Assembly (NCBI GenBank): GCA_020629695.1
Contig: JAHDCV010000040.1
Coordinates: 1 to 36,533, forward strand
DNA length: 36,533 nt
Direction of reading: 5' to 3'
Source of the DNA: Acidimicrobiales bacterium
GTDB lineage: Bacteria > Actinomycetota > Acidimicrobiia > Acidimicrobiales > SZUA-35
Part shown: one piece after another, positions 8,214-15,803 of the stretch
Numbering within the stretch: the first letter of the stretch is position 1
Layout: every line of letters starts with the position of its first letter
Made by a program: the position numbers and the translations under genes
Notes under the pieces: generated by a model
Database searches by the model: none
What the model was told of the DNA's origin: nothing
The model's input: only the letters and a program-made list of their open reading frames with translations

Positions 8214-9616
8214 ACGGGGGTGTGGTTGAACCTCGTGTGGTGTTCGAGCCCCTCGTAACCGCCCAGACGTTCGATCAGCTCGGCCTGAGCCGCGAACGCG
8301 GCGGCGTCGGCGGCCTCGGGATCGACCCGGGTGCGGAGCAGTCGGGCGAGGAGTGCGACGACGTTCTGGTGGTCGGCGTGGGCGGCGAGGTCGTCGAGCT
8401 CGTCCGGATCCGTGTCCCGATCGAACAGTTGCGGCGGGTGCCCGACGTGTTCGACGTAGGTCCAACGTCCCGTCTGGATCGCGAAGCTCCCGGTGGTGGA
8501 GCCACCGTCGTGGTACTGGCTGAGCACCACCCGATCGGGGTCGGCGGCGCCGGCCAGCTCCACCAGTGAGCGGGTGGTCGAGATGGGGTCCTGCTCGACA
8601 CCGACGACCTCCCGGATGGTCGCCGCCACGTCGGTGAGGCTGGTCGGCGTCTGTTCCACCCGGCCGGCTTCCACGTCGGGGCCGGCGACCACCATCGGCA
8701 CTCCGACCGAGTCGTGGTACAGGTACGACTTGCACCACAGGCCCCGGTTGCCGGCCATCTCGCCGTGGTCGGACGTCGCGATGACCACGGTGCGGTCACG
8801 TCGACCGGTGCGGTCGAGTGCGGCGAGCAGCCGTCCGACGTGCTGGTCGTGCATGGTGACGAGGCCGAAGTAGGCGGCCCGGGCCCGACGGATCTGCTCG
8901 TCGTCGAAGTACTCGTGGTAGGCGAACGACGCCTTCATGTCGGCGACCGCCGGATGGGTCTCGGCGACCGCGGGGATCTCGAGCTCGGCCACACGGGGGT
9001 CGGCGAGATAGGGCTCGACGAAGTCGGCCGGCGCGGAGAGTGGATAGTGCGGCGCCACGAGGCAGACCTGGAGGATCCAGGGGCGGTCACCGCCGCCGTG
9101 TTCGTCGAGCCATTGCTCGGCTCGGGCGACGACACGCTCGTCGTAGCGGGTGTAACGAGTGGGGCCCACGCCGACGTCGGCGGCCAGCTCGGCGGCTTCC
9201 GGGTAGTGGAGCGGCCCGCGTCGATCGAGGCCGAGAACCCAACCGGAGCCGCCGACCACGTGCATCGGCAGGAGCTCCTCGGTGAATCCGTGGTCGTCAC
9301 CGCCCCGGTAGTGGAGCTTGCCGATGCTGACGGCGTGGTGTCCGGCGTCGGCCGAGTCGTGGGCCCAGCCGCGTACGGTGCCGTCATAGGGCTGGGCGGA
9401 GTCCCACGTCCCGATCTCGTGGACCTCTCGTCCCGTCGCCAGCGACGCACGCGCCGGCACACAGATCGGGGATGGGGTCCAGGCCCGGGCGAATCGGGTG
9501 CCGCGTTCGGCGAGGGTGTCGAGGTTCGGTGTTCGCACGATCGGGTGGCCGGCACACCCCAGCATCCGGTGGTTGTGCTCGTCGGAGACGATGAGCAGGA
9601 CGTTCCGGGCGTTCAT
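8204..9616 (-). CDS. Sulfatase (formylglycine-dependent, alkaline phosphatase superfamily)
   Basis: A 470-residue sulfatase that would hydrolyse a sulfate ester. The activation motif CVPARASLATG begins at Cys52, the residue converted to formylglycine. Metal and active-site candidates are Asp12 (IVSDEHN), Asp283-His284 (TSDHGEMAG), Lys296, His190 and Lys100. No signal peptide is visible, so the enzyme is probably cytoplasmic. The substrate is unknown, and similarity of style to choline-sulfatase-like enzymes is only an impression. The ATG at 9616 overlaps the stop of the upstream hydrolase gene (ATGA), so the two form an operon. The frame stays open further upstream inside the hydrolase gene, but that part is out of frame with it and not family-like. 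Confidence 0.9.
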   Translation of the reverse strand: MNARNVLLIVSDEHNHRMLGCAGHPIVRTPNLDTLAERGTRFARAWTPSPICVPARASLATGREVHEIGTWDSAQPYDGTVRGWAHDSADAGHHAVSIGKLHYRGGDDHGFTEELLPMHVVGGSGWVLGLDRRGPLHYPEAAELAADVGVGPTRYTRYDERVVARAEQWLDEHGGGDRPWILQVCLVAPHYPLSAPADFVEPYLADPRVAELEIPAVAETHPAVADMKASFAYHEYFDDEQIRRARAAYFGLVTMHDQHVGRLLAALDRTGRRDRTVVIATSDHGEMAGNRGLWCKSYLYHDSVGVPMVVAGPDVEAGRVEQTPTSLTDVAATIREVVGVEQDPISTTRSLVELAGAADPDRVVLSQYHDGGSTTGSFAIQTGRWTYVEHVGHPPQLFDRDTDPDELDDLAAHADHQNVVALLARLLRTRVDPEAADAAAFAAQAELIERLGGYEGLEHHTRFNHTPVPE

Positions 9617-10278
9617 GCGATGGCGGGAGCGGGCCCGACGATCGCCGCGATGGTGAGCTCGACGACCCGGTCGAGCCCGATCCCGAAGAAGTGGTCGGCC
9701 ATCGGCACCGTCGCCACCGTGGTCGCGGACCATTCGTCGGTGGCTTCGGCGGCAGAGGCCGGCGGCCGGAACTGGTCGTGTTCGGGGCAGATGAGTGTGG
9801 CCGGGCGTTCGTCCGTGCCGGCGACGAAGGTGCTCGGGTCGCCGATGCCGAGCGGGGGAGCGATCGCGATCCATCCGGCGACCGCGGGCCCATCGGTGGC
9901 GAGGCTCACGTCGGCGCCGAACGACCAACCGGCAAGCCAGATCGGGGTGTCCGGCCGTTCGTCGTGGAGGGCCGCGATGGCCGCCTCGACATCGCGCCGC
10001 TCGCCCCGTCCGTCGTCATAGAAGCCTTCCGAACCCTGCACCCCTCGGAAGTTGAACCGGAGCACGTCGACGCCGTGGCCCGGGAGGGCGTCGAACAGGC
10101 GCTGGACCACGGGTGCGTACATCGTGCCGCCGTGCAGCGGATGGGGATGACACAACACGGCGGCCGCGACCGGACTGGGCGAGTGGCGTTGTTCGCATCG
10201 GAGGTCGAAGCCGTCGCGGGTCGTGATCACGCCCCGCACGGAGGGTCGATCGGCGGATCCAGGTCGGCGGGATGACAC
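9613..10278 (-). CDS. Alpha/beta hydrolase
   Basis: A 221-residue alpha/beta hydrolase of the small dienelactone-hydrolase/COG2945-like kind. The oxyanion region is LCHPHPLHGG (42-51). The nucleophile is Ser119 in GWSFGAD, and the acid and base are probably Asp168 (PEHDQF) and His196 (MADHFF). The GTG at 10278 is exactly 6 nt downstream of a TACCGT -10 element and no ribosome site is seen, so a leaderless mRNA is likely and fixes the start. It is the first gene of a two-gene unit with the sulfatase. Ester or thioester substrates are possible; none is indicated. Confidence 0.85.
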   Translation of the reverse strand: MSSRRPGSADRPSVRGVITTRDGFDLRCEQRHSPSPVAAAVLCHPHPLHGGTMYAPVVQRLFDALPGHGVDVLRFNFRGVQGSEGFYDDGRGERRDVEAAIAALHDERPDTPIWLAGWSFGADVSLATDGPAVAGWIAIAPPLGIGDPSTFVAGTDERPATLICPEHDQFRPPASAAEATDEWSATTVATVPMADHFFGIGLDRVVELTIAAIVGPAPAIA

Positions 10279-10283
10279 GCGGC

Positions 10284-10295
10284 AACGGTACCGTT
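10284..10295. promoter_or_regulatory. Palindromic bidirectional -10 element
   Basis: A perfect 12-bp palindrome AACGGTACCGTT contains TACCGT on both strands. On the minus strand it is followed by N6 and the hydrolase GTG at 10278. On the plus strand it is followed by N8 and the Cpn10 GTG at 10303. One double-stranded element can thus be the -10 box for two divergent leaderless transcripts. No good -35 match is seen on either side. Confidence 0.6.
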
Positions 10296-10302
10296 CTGGC
10301 GC

Positions 10303-10656
10303 GTGACCGCAGAATCGTCCAAGGCTGCTTCGAAGGGCAGCGACGCCCGCCTGCCGATCAAGATGCTGAACGACCGGATCCTGGTCTCGATCGAGCGCGA
10401 CGGGGAGCGAACCTCCACCGGTGGGATCCTGATCCCGGCGACGGCACAGGTCGGCAAGCGACTCACCTGGGCCGAGGTCGTCGAAGCGGGTCCGAACGTC
10501 CGGTCGATGCAGATCGGTGACCGGGTGCTGTTCAACCCGGAGGACCGCTACGAGGTCGACGTGGCCGGCCATGACTACATCATCCTGCGCGAGCGCGACA
10601 TCCACGCCGTGGCAGCCGAGCGCCTCGACGAGGGTCACACCGGCCTCTACCTCTGA
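10303..10656 (+). CDS. GroES-like Cpn10 family protein
   Basis: A 117-residue Cpn10-fold protein. After a roughly 20-residue polar extension it begins LPIKMLNDRILVSIE. It has a mobile-loop-like segment STGGILIPATAQVGKRLTW and ends in RERDIHAVAAERL. It matches a conserved actinobacterial GroES-like family seen apart from groEL, and no groEL is next to it. A co-chaperonin role is possible but not shown. The GTG start lies 8 nt after a TACCGT -10 box without a ribosome site, so translation is likely leaderless. It diverges from the hydrolase-sulfatase unit. Confidence 0.87.
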   Translation: MTAESSKAASKGSDARLPIKMLNDRILVSIERDGERTSTGGILIPATAQVGKRLTWAEVVEAGPNVRSMQIGDRVLFNPEDRYEVDVAGHDYIILRERDIHAVAAERLDEGHTGLYL

Positions 10657-10726
10657 GTTCTCCCGTTGACCCATCGCGGGGCGAAAATACGGGCGGCTCG
10701 GCGATGGCGTCGGGCGTTCGTGGGGC

Positions 10727-10732
10727 TACTCT
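10727..10732 (+). promoter_or_regulatory. Probable -10 box (TACTCT) of the HTH gene
   Basis: TACTCT fits TAnnnT and ends 9 nt before the ATG at 10742. No ribosome site is evident in the short interval, so a leaderless or very short-leader transcript is likely. Confidence 0.4.
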
Positions 10733-10741
10733 CGGTGGCTC

Positions 10742-11578
10742 ATGGAGACAGCGGTGACCGGCGGGTCCGCTCTTTCACTGGCGGAGCTCTCACGACGAAC
10801 GGGTCTGTCCCGTTCGGCGGTGCTGCGGCGGTTGCGGAGCGGGGAGATCGATGGCGCATCGCGCCGCGACGACGGACGCTGGGAGATCCCGGAGTCCGCG
10901 GTCGAGGTCATGCTCGACGAGCGTGCGCCGGCCACCGAGGCGACGGACGAGGTCGTCGTCGATGTCGTCGGTGACGACGCGGTGATGGATCTGCGTACCG
11001 ACGCCGAACCCGATGTCAGCGCCGATACCGATGTCGATGTCAGCGCCGATGCCGATCTCGATGTCTCCGACGACACCGAGCCCGAGCCCGAGATCGTCGG
11101 TGCCACCTCCGCCGATGCCGAGATCGTGCCCCCGTCGGCGATCCGAGCCACTGATCTCGACGTCCGCCCGCCGACGCTCGATCTCGAACTCGAGCGTGGG
11201 CTCCGCTCCGAATTGGCCGATGCCCGTCGTCAGGCCGCTGTCGCCGAAGCCGTCGCCTCCGAACGCCTCGACACCATCGAGACACTCCGTGACGCGCTGG
11301 AGACGATCCGCCAGATGCTGCCGGCGGTCGGTGAGGAGCGGGGTCGCTTCGACGCCGTGCCCCTGACCGATGCCGTGCCGTCCACACACGCGGCGCTCGA
11401 CGCCGATGACGACGAGTACGAGCGCTTCGGGCCGGCGGTGTCCCCCGATGCCCCGAGCGAGCCCGCGGTGGTCGTGGAGGCCCGAGACGTCGCCGAAGGC
11501 CAGGAGTGGGTCTGGCAGACGTCGGCGCCGCCGGAGCCGAAATCGGATCTCCTACGTCGGATATTCCGCCGCCGCTGA
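10742..11578 (+). CDS. HTH / acidic linker / coiled-coil protein, hypothetical
   Basis: A 278-residue protein of unknown role. Residues about 10-45 form an excisionase/MerR-like helix-turn-helix (LSLAELSRRTGLSRSAVLRRL, then a GRWEIPESAV wing-like part). Residues 55-135 are a very acidic, low-complexity linker containing DVSADTDVDVSADADLDVSD. Residues about 145-195 are predicted coiled coil (LRSELADARRQAAVAEAVAS). The tail is basic (LLRRIFRRR). It lies between cpn10 and trpE with no overlap. DNA binding is inferred from the N-terminal motif only, and I cannot name the family. Confidence 0.75.
   Translation: METAVTGGSALSLAELSRRTGLSRSAVLRRLRSGEIDGASRRDDGRWEIPESAVEVMLDERAPATEATDEVVVDVVGDDAVMDLRTDAEPDVSADTDVDVSADADLDVSDDTEPEPEIVGATSADAEIVPPSAIRATDLDVRPPTLDLELERGLRSELADARRQAAVAEAVASERLDTIETLRDALETIRQMLPAVGEERGRFDAVPLTDAVPSTHAALDADDDEYERFGPAVSPDAPSEPAVVVEARDVAEGQEWVWQTSAPPEPKSDLLRRIFRRR
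11012..11083 (+). repeat. Three imperfect 24-bp tandem repeats in the HTH gene
   Basis: Units at 11012-11035, 11036-11059 and 11060-11083 each begin GATGTC. The first two differ at two bases and the third is more diverged. They encode the Asp-rich DVSAD-type linker, which probably varies in length between strains by slippage. Confidence 0.7.
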
Positions 11579-11592
11579 GCACGGCACCCTCG

Positions 11593-11598
11593 TAGGCT
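11593..11598 (+). promoter_or_regulatory. Probable -10 box (TAGGCT) of trpE
   Basis: TAGGCT fits TAnnnT and ends 9 nt before the trpE ATG (11608). There is no ribosome site and no leader peptide or attenuator in the 29-bp gap to the HTH gene. Confidence 0.4.
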
Positions 11599-11607
11599 CG
11601 GGCCCCG

Positions 11608-13134
11608 ATGACCACGAGCCGAGACGACTTCCGAGCACTCGCCCGCACCCATCGCGCCGTTCCGGTCGCGAGGGAACTCCTGGCGGATCTGACCACGCCG
11701 GTCGGGGCCTTCCTCCGCTGCGTCGGGGATGAGCCCGGATTCCTGCTCGAGTCGGTCGAGAACGGTGAGCGATGGAGCCGCTACAGCTTCGTCGGGCGTC
11801 GTCCGCACGCAACCTTCGTGTCCCGGAACGGCGTGATCGATCAGCGGGGCGAGCTGCCCGGCGACCCGTTGCCGCTCGACCGTGGGATGCTCGCCGTGCT
11901 CGACGAGTTGCTGCAGCGATTCGCCGCACCGCCCGTGGAGGGACTGCCCCCGCTCCACGCCGGTGTGGTCGGCTACCTCGGCTACGACGTCGTGCGCGAG
12001 GTCGAGCGGCTCCCCGATCGCCCCGACCGCGGTGAGGGCTACGCCGATGCGGTGATCGAGGTCATCGGAGAGCTCGCGGTCTACGACCACTGGCGTCAAC
12101 GGGTCGTCCTGATCGCCGTCGCACTCGTCGACCCCGATGCGGACGACGAGGCGCTCGACGCCGCGTACGACGATGCCGTCGCCCGGTTGGACCAGTTGGC
12201 CGCCGATGGCGCACGCGCCGTCGACGAGCCGATGCTCGCCCCGCCGACCGACGATCCGCCGCCGGAGGTGCGGGCGTCGATGTCGGACGAGCAGTACATG
12301 GCCGCGGTGGAGGTGGCGAAGGAGTACATCCGGGCGGGCGACATCTTCCAGGTCGTGCTCGCGAAACGATTCGATCTCGAACTCGACGCCGACCCCGTCG
12401 ACCTCTATCGGGTCCTGCGACAGATCAATCCGAGCCCGTACATGTACCTCGTCCGCCAGCCCGATCTCACGATCGTCGGATGTTCGCCCGAGCCCCTCGT
12501 CCGGGTCGAGGGGGATCGAGTGATCTCCCGGCCGATCGCCGGCACCCGCCGTCGAGGCCGCACCGATGCCGAGGACCGGCGGATGGCGGCCGAGCTGGCG
12601 GAGGACCCGAAAGAGATCGCCGAACACGTGATGCTCATCGATCTCGCCCGCAACGACGTCGGTCGCATCGCCGAGTACGGCTCGCTCGAGGTGACCGAGA
12701 TGATGACCCTGGAGCGGTACAGCCACGTGATGCATCTCACGTCCCAGGTCGAGGGCACTCGACGCCCCGACGCCTCGGTCGTCGACGTGCTGCGAGCGAC
12801 GCTGCCCGCCGGGACCCTGTCCGGCGCCCCGAAGGTCCGGGCGATGGAGATCATCAACGAGCTCGAACCGACGGTGCGTGGCCCCTACGGCGGTGTCGTC
12901 GGCTACGTGGACTTCTCCGGCAACCTCGACACGGCCATCGTGATCCGGACGCTGCTGTGCTCCGAGGGCCGTGCATCGATCCAGGCCGGGGCCGGCGTGG
13001 TGGCGGACTCCCAGCCCGAGCTCGAGAACCTCGAGTGTTGGAACAAGGCACAGGCGCTGCTCCGAGCGGTCGAGCCGGCGCGTCGCATGACCGCGGCTCG
13101 GCGTGCGGCCAGCGCGCCCGACACCGAGCGCTGA
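11608..13134 (+). CDS. trpE: Anthranilate synthase component I
   Basis: The chorismate-binding subunit makes anthranilate from chorismate with ammonia from a TrpG partner not present here. It has 508 residues, the usual length. The tryptophan feedback motif LLES is at 46-49 and NPSPYMY is at 274-280. Catalytic and Mg-binding segments include PIAGTRRRG (309-317) and EHVMLIDLARND (339-350). The intact LLES and NPSPYMY stretches predict inhibition by tryptophan. The ATG at 11608 stands alone with its own -10 motif. The gene is tail-to-tail with the SGNH hydrolase gene, and its stop lies in a 15-bp tandem duplication. Confidence 0.96.
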   Translation: MTTSRDDFRALARTHRAVPVARELLADLTTPVGAFLRCVGDEPGFLLESVENGERWSRYSFVGRRPHATFVSRNGVIDQRGELPGDPLPLDRGMLAVLDELLQRFAAPPVEGLPPLHAGVVGYLGYDVVREVERLPDRPDRGEGYADAVIEVIGELAVYDHWRQRVVLIAVALVDPDADDEALDAAYDDAVARLDQLAADGARAVDEPMLAPPTDDPPPEVRASMSDEQYMAAVEVAKEYIRAGDIFQVVLAKRFDLELDADPVDLYRVLRQINPSPYMYLVRQPDLTIVGCSPEPLVRVEGDRVISRPIAGTRRRGRTDAEDRRMAAELAEDPKEIAEHVMLIDLARNDVGRIAEYGSLEVTEMMTLERYSHVMHLTSQVEGTRRPDASVVDVLRATLPAGTLSGAPKVRAMEIINELEPTVRGPYGGVVGYVDFSGNLDTAIVIRTLLCSEGRASIQAGAGVVADSQPELENLECWNKAQALLRAVEPARRMTAARRAASAPDTER

Positions 13135-13154
13135 TCAGTCGAGCGCTGATCAGC
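13125..13154. repeat. 15-bp tandem duplication carrying both convergent stops
   Basis: Two copies (13125-13139 and 13140-13154) of CGAGCGCTGATCAG plus one variable base. Each includes the palindrome CTGATCAG. Copy 1 supplies the trpE TGA (13132-13134) and copy 2 supplies the TGA of the minus-strand SGNH gene (13152-13150). Confidence 0.8.
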
Positions 13155-14292
13155 CGAGCGCCCAGCGGCGCTCGATCTCCTCGATCACGATCGCCGCGAT
13201 CCACCTGCTCGCTCGACGCGTGATGTGCACACCGTCGTCCTGGCGGGCGGCTCGTTCGTCACCGGTGGCCGGGTCGGGCCGGCGTGGTGCGAACTCGCCC
13301 GCCTCGTCGGCCAGCAGCGGATCGAGGTCGACGGCGGTCACCCACGGACGGCTCGACGCTTCGAGCCGGACGGCGGCATTGATCTTGTCGGCGACGTCGT
13401 CGCGCTGGTCATCGGCCATCGGTGGCAGCAACAGCCAGTAGAGGTGCACCCCCTCGTAGGCCGTGATGTCCATCATCGCCCCTGCCCGCCGTTGGTACTC
13501 GGCGATCCAGGCGGTCGAGCCGGTGAGGAGTGCCGTGCCGTCGTCGACGCGCATCGACTGGTCGTCGTTGCCCCCGACCATGAACACGATCGCCTCCGGA
13601 CGTTCGGCTTCGCTCGCCATGACCGAGGTGAGCTGGGCTGGCCAGTCGAAGTAGTCGGGGCGGGCGAGACCGGTGGCGATGTGGAAGTCGAGCGCCACCG
13701 TGGCCATGTCGCCGCCGAGGTCGGTGGTGAAGGCCGATCCGACGTACTCACCCAGTGAGTCCCCGCCGACCCAGACACGGAGCGGATCGGTGGGATCCGG
13801 TTGTCGCATGACGATCGGGGCACGCTCCCCGGGGTTCGACGCGTCGGGGAGCGTCACCGCGGTGTCCGGCGGGAGTGTGGCGAGGGTGGTGGTCGGCGAC
13901 TCCGGCTCGGGTCGCTCGATCGACGGCGCCGGCTGCGGCGCGACCGTGGTCGGCGTGGTTGGTGTCGTCGTCGTGGTGCTTCCCGCCAGATCACCCAACA
14001 CGGGCACGACCGTGGTGCTGTCACCGGTCGATCGGCCGAGCAGGGCGTCGATGCCCCGCGCCGGACGATCGGCGCCGACGCGGTTGGCCGCCTCGTCGAG
14101 GCGGGTCGCGGCGGCGACCCAGCGGTCGCGATCGTCGCCGAACTCCATGCGCTCGGCGATCTCGAGGAGCCGACCGGTCGACCCGAGCGCGCCGATGAGG
14201 AGGGCGACGAGCGCGGCGACCCAGATGTGGGCGTCCGGTGTTCCGTGTCGCCGAGCGTCGGCACCGGGGCGGGGGTCGTGTCGGGAGCTCAT
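13150..14292 (-). CDS. Membrane-anchored SGNH/GDSL hydrolase (DUF459-like)
   Basis: A 380-residue protein. One N-terminal helix (about 23-40) is followed by a Thr/Pro-rich linker (105-145, STTTTTPTTPTT) and an extracytoplasmic SGNH domain. Ser179 is in GGDSLGEYVG, Asn242 in GGNDDQS, and the Asp353/His356 pair in DGVH. Such hydrolases are commonly encoded beside MBOAT acyltransferases and move or remove acyl groups on surface glycans. Here the ATG overlaps the MBOAT stop by one base (TGATG), so the pair is coupled. The acceptor polymer is not evident from the sequence. Confidence 0.87.
   Translation of the reverse strand: MSSRHDPRPGADARRHGTPDAHIWVAALVALLIGALGSTGRLLEIAERMEFGDDRDRWVAAATRLDEAANRVGADRPARGIDALLGRSTGDSTTVVPVLGDLAGSTTTTTPTTPTTVAPQPAPSIERPEPESPTTTLATLPPDTAVTLPDASNPGERAPIVMRQPDPTDPLRVWVGGDSLGEYVGSAFTTDLGGDMATVALDFHIATGLARPDYFDWPAQLTSVMASEAERPEAIVFMVGGNDDQSMRVDDGTALLTGSTAWIAEYQRRAGAMMDITAYEGVHLYWLLLPPMADDQRDDVADKINAAVRLEASSRPWVTAVDLDPLLADEAGEFAPRRPDPATGDERAARQDDGVHITRRASRWIAAIVIEEIERRWALG
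13155..13174. terminator. Possible terminator hairpin behind trpE
   Basis: A perfect 8-bp stem CGAGCGCC/GGCGCTCG with a CAGC loop lies 20 nt after the trpE stop, inside the last codons of the SGNH gene. There is no T-tract. It may end or stabilise trpE mRNA, or may simply reflect codon choice for the RRWAL segment. Confidence 0.35.
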
Positions 14293-15725
14293 CAGAACTG
14301 GAAGTAGATGAACGGGGCCACACCGGCCGGGGCGAGGGCGACGACGAGCACGATCCAGGCGCCGCCGGCCAGCGCGACCGGGGTCGGTCCGAGCCGGTCG
14401 ACGGCCGCCCGGACCCGATGGGTCAACTCAGGAGGTGTTCCTTGGGTCAGAAGCGCCACGGCGACCACGCCGGCCACCGCCGGCGTCGTGGCCGGAACCG
14501 CGGCCGCCCGCTCGAACGACGTGAGCATGGTCCACGCGTCGGCGAGCGTCGGCGCCCGGAAGAACACCCAGGCGAAGCACACGACGTGGAAGGTCAGGAG
14601 CCATCGGGCGGCGCCGCCGATGATCGAGAGCTCGGCCACGCTCCGTCGCGTCGGCCGCTCCCGACGGAGCAGTCGTTCCGTCGCGAGCGCTCCGCCGTGG
14701 ATCGCACCCCAGATCACGAAGTTCCAGCTCGCACCGTGCCACAGGCCACCGAGGACCATCGTGAGCATGAGGTTCCGATGGGTCAGGAGCGGACCGCCGC
14801 GGTTGCCGCCGAGCGGGATGTAGAGGTAGTCCCGGAGCCAGGTCGAGAGGCTGATGTGCCAGCGGCGCCAGAAGTCCTGCATCGACACCGCCTGATAGGG
14901 CGAGTCGAAGTTCTGCGGGAACCGGAAACCGAGCAGCAATGCACAACCGATCGCGATGTCGGTGTAGCCGGAGAAGTCGGCGTAGATCTGGATCGCGTAG
15001 GCGTACACCGCGAGCACACGGTCGATCGCGTTGGCCGTGGCCGGTGCCGCGAAGACCCCGTCGACGGCGACCTCGGCGAGGTAGGACGAGACGACCACCT
15101 TCTTGAAGAGCCCCGCACCGATCAACCAGAAGGCGGTGCCGAGCGGGGCCTCGCCGTCGTGGGCGCCGTTGCGTCGCCGATCGGCCAGTTCCGGCAGGAA
15201 GTCGGTCGCCCGCACGATCGGACCGGCGACGAGCTGCGGGAAGAACGCCAGGTAGAGCATCACGTCGGGGAGCGGGGCGGGATCCAGATCCCCCCGACCG
15301 ATGTCGACGACGTAGGAGATCGCCTGGAACGTGAAGAACGAGATCCCGACCGGCAACACGAGCCGGAGCGCCAGGCCGGGGTCGATGCCGAACGCGTCGC
15401 CGACGGCGTCCACGAAGAACCCGTAGTACTTGAACAGACCGAGCAGTGCGAGGTTGGCGGCCACGGCGATCCGGACCCACCACCGTGTGGCCGGATCGCG
15501 ACCGAACCGGGCATCACGGACCATCGCGATGCGGTTGCCGAACCACCAGTTGGCGACACCCGATCCGGCGAGGAGGAAACAGAACCGCCAGTCCCACCAC
15601 CCGTAGAACACGAACGACGCCGCGAGCATCGCGCCGTGCCACGCCGCGGGACGCCAACGAAGGATCCCGTGCAGAGCCAGGACCACCAGGAAGAAGACGG
15701 CGAAGGTGAGCGTCGGGAAGAGCAC
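14292..15725 (-). CDS. MBOAT family O-acyltransferase (AlgI/DltB-like)
   Basis: A polytopic membrane protein of 477 residues with the features of AlgI-type MBOAT enzymes: LFKYYGFF, GISFFTFQAISYVVD, FFPQLVAGPIVR, FSGYTDIAIG and RRWHISLSTWLRDYLYIPLG. The catalytic-histidine region is LGGLWHGASWNFVIWG. It would take an acyl group (often acetyl) from the cytoplasmic side and deliver it across the membrane to a surface glycan, working with the SGNH protein encoded next. The GTG start at 15725 has AGGA four bases upstream. The gene diverges from the YgfZ-like gene. Confidence 0.92.
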   Translation of the reverse strand: MLFPTLTFAVFFLVVLALHGILRWRPAAWHGAMLAASFVFYGWWDWRFCFLLAGSGVANWWFGNRIAMVRDARFGRDPATRWWVRIAVAANLALLGLFKYYGFFVDAVGDAFGIDPGLALRLVLPVGISFFTFQAISYVVDIGRGDLDPAPLPDVMLYLAFFPQLVAGPIVRATDFLPELADRRRNGAHDGEAPLGTAFWLIGAGLFKKVVVSSYLAEVAVDGVFAAPATANAIDRVLAVYAYAIQIYADFSGYTDIAIGCALLLGFRFPQNFDSPYQAVSMQDFWRRWHISLSTWLRDYLYIPLGGNRGGPLLTHRNLMLTMVLGGLWHGASWNFVIWGAIHGGALATERLLRRERPTRRSVAELSIIGGAARWLLTFHVVCFAWVFFRAPTLADAWTMLTSFERAAAVPATTPAVAGVVAVALLTQGTPPELTHRVRAAVDRLGPTPVALAGGAWIVLVVALAPAGVAPFIYFQF

Positions 15726-15790
15726 GAGGTCCTGTCGGTGTCAGCGTGTCGGGCGGAGGCGCCCGCTCCGGTCCTCGAAGGTCATGCTGG

Positions 15791-15796
15791 CATACT
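15791..15796 (+). promoter_or_regulatory. Probable -10 box (CATACT) of the YgfZ-like gene
   Basis: CATACT matches the key A2 and T6 positions of a -10 element and ends 7 nt before the GTG at 15804. No ribosome site precedes that GTG. It supports a leaderless start. Confidence 0.45.
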
Positions 15797-15803
15797 CCCG
15801 GTC

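Noticed and set aside
9617-9928. N-terminal extension of the sulfatase
   Set aside because: This segment lies inside the alpha/beta hydrolase gene in another frame and is Arg-rich noise. The ATG at 9616 starts the typical sulfatase N-terminus and forms an ATGA overlap.
10279-10674. N-terminal extension of the hydrolase across the cpn10 gene
   Set aside because: It would be fully antisense to cpn10. The GTG at 10278 has a -10 box six bases upstream and a family-like start.
14238-15803. Long open frame upstream of the YgfZ-like gene, in the same frame
   Set aside because: It is antisense to the MBOAT and SGNH genes and gives charged low-complexity protein. The family N-terminus and a -10 motif place the start at 15804.
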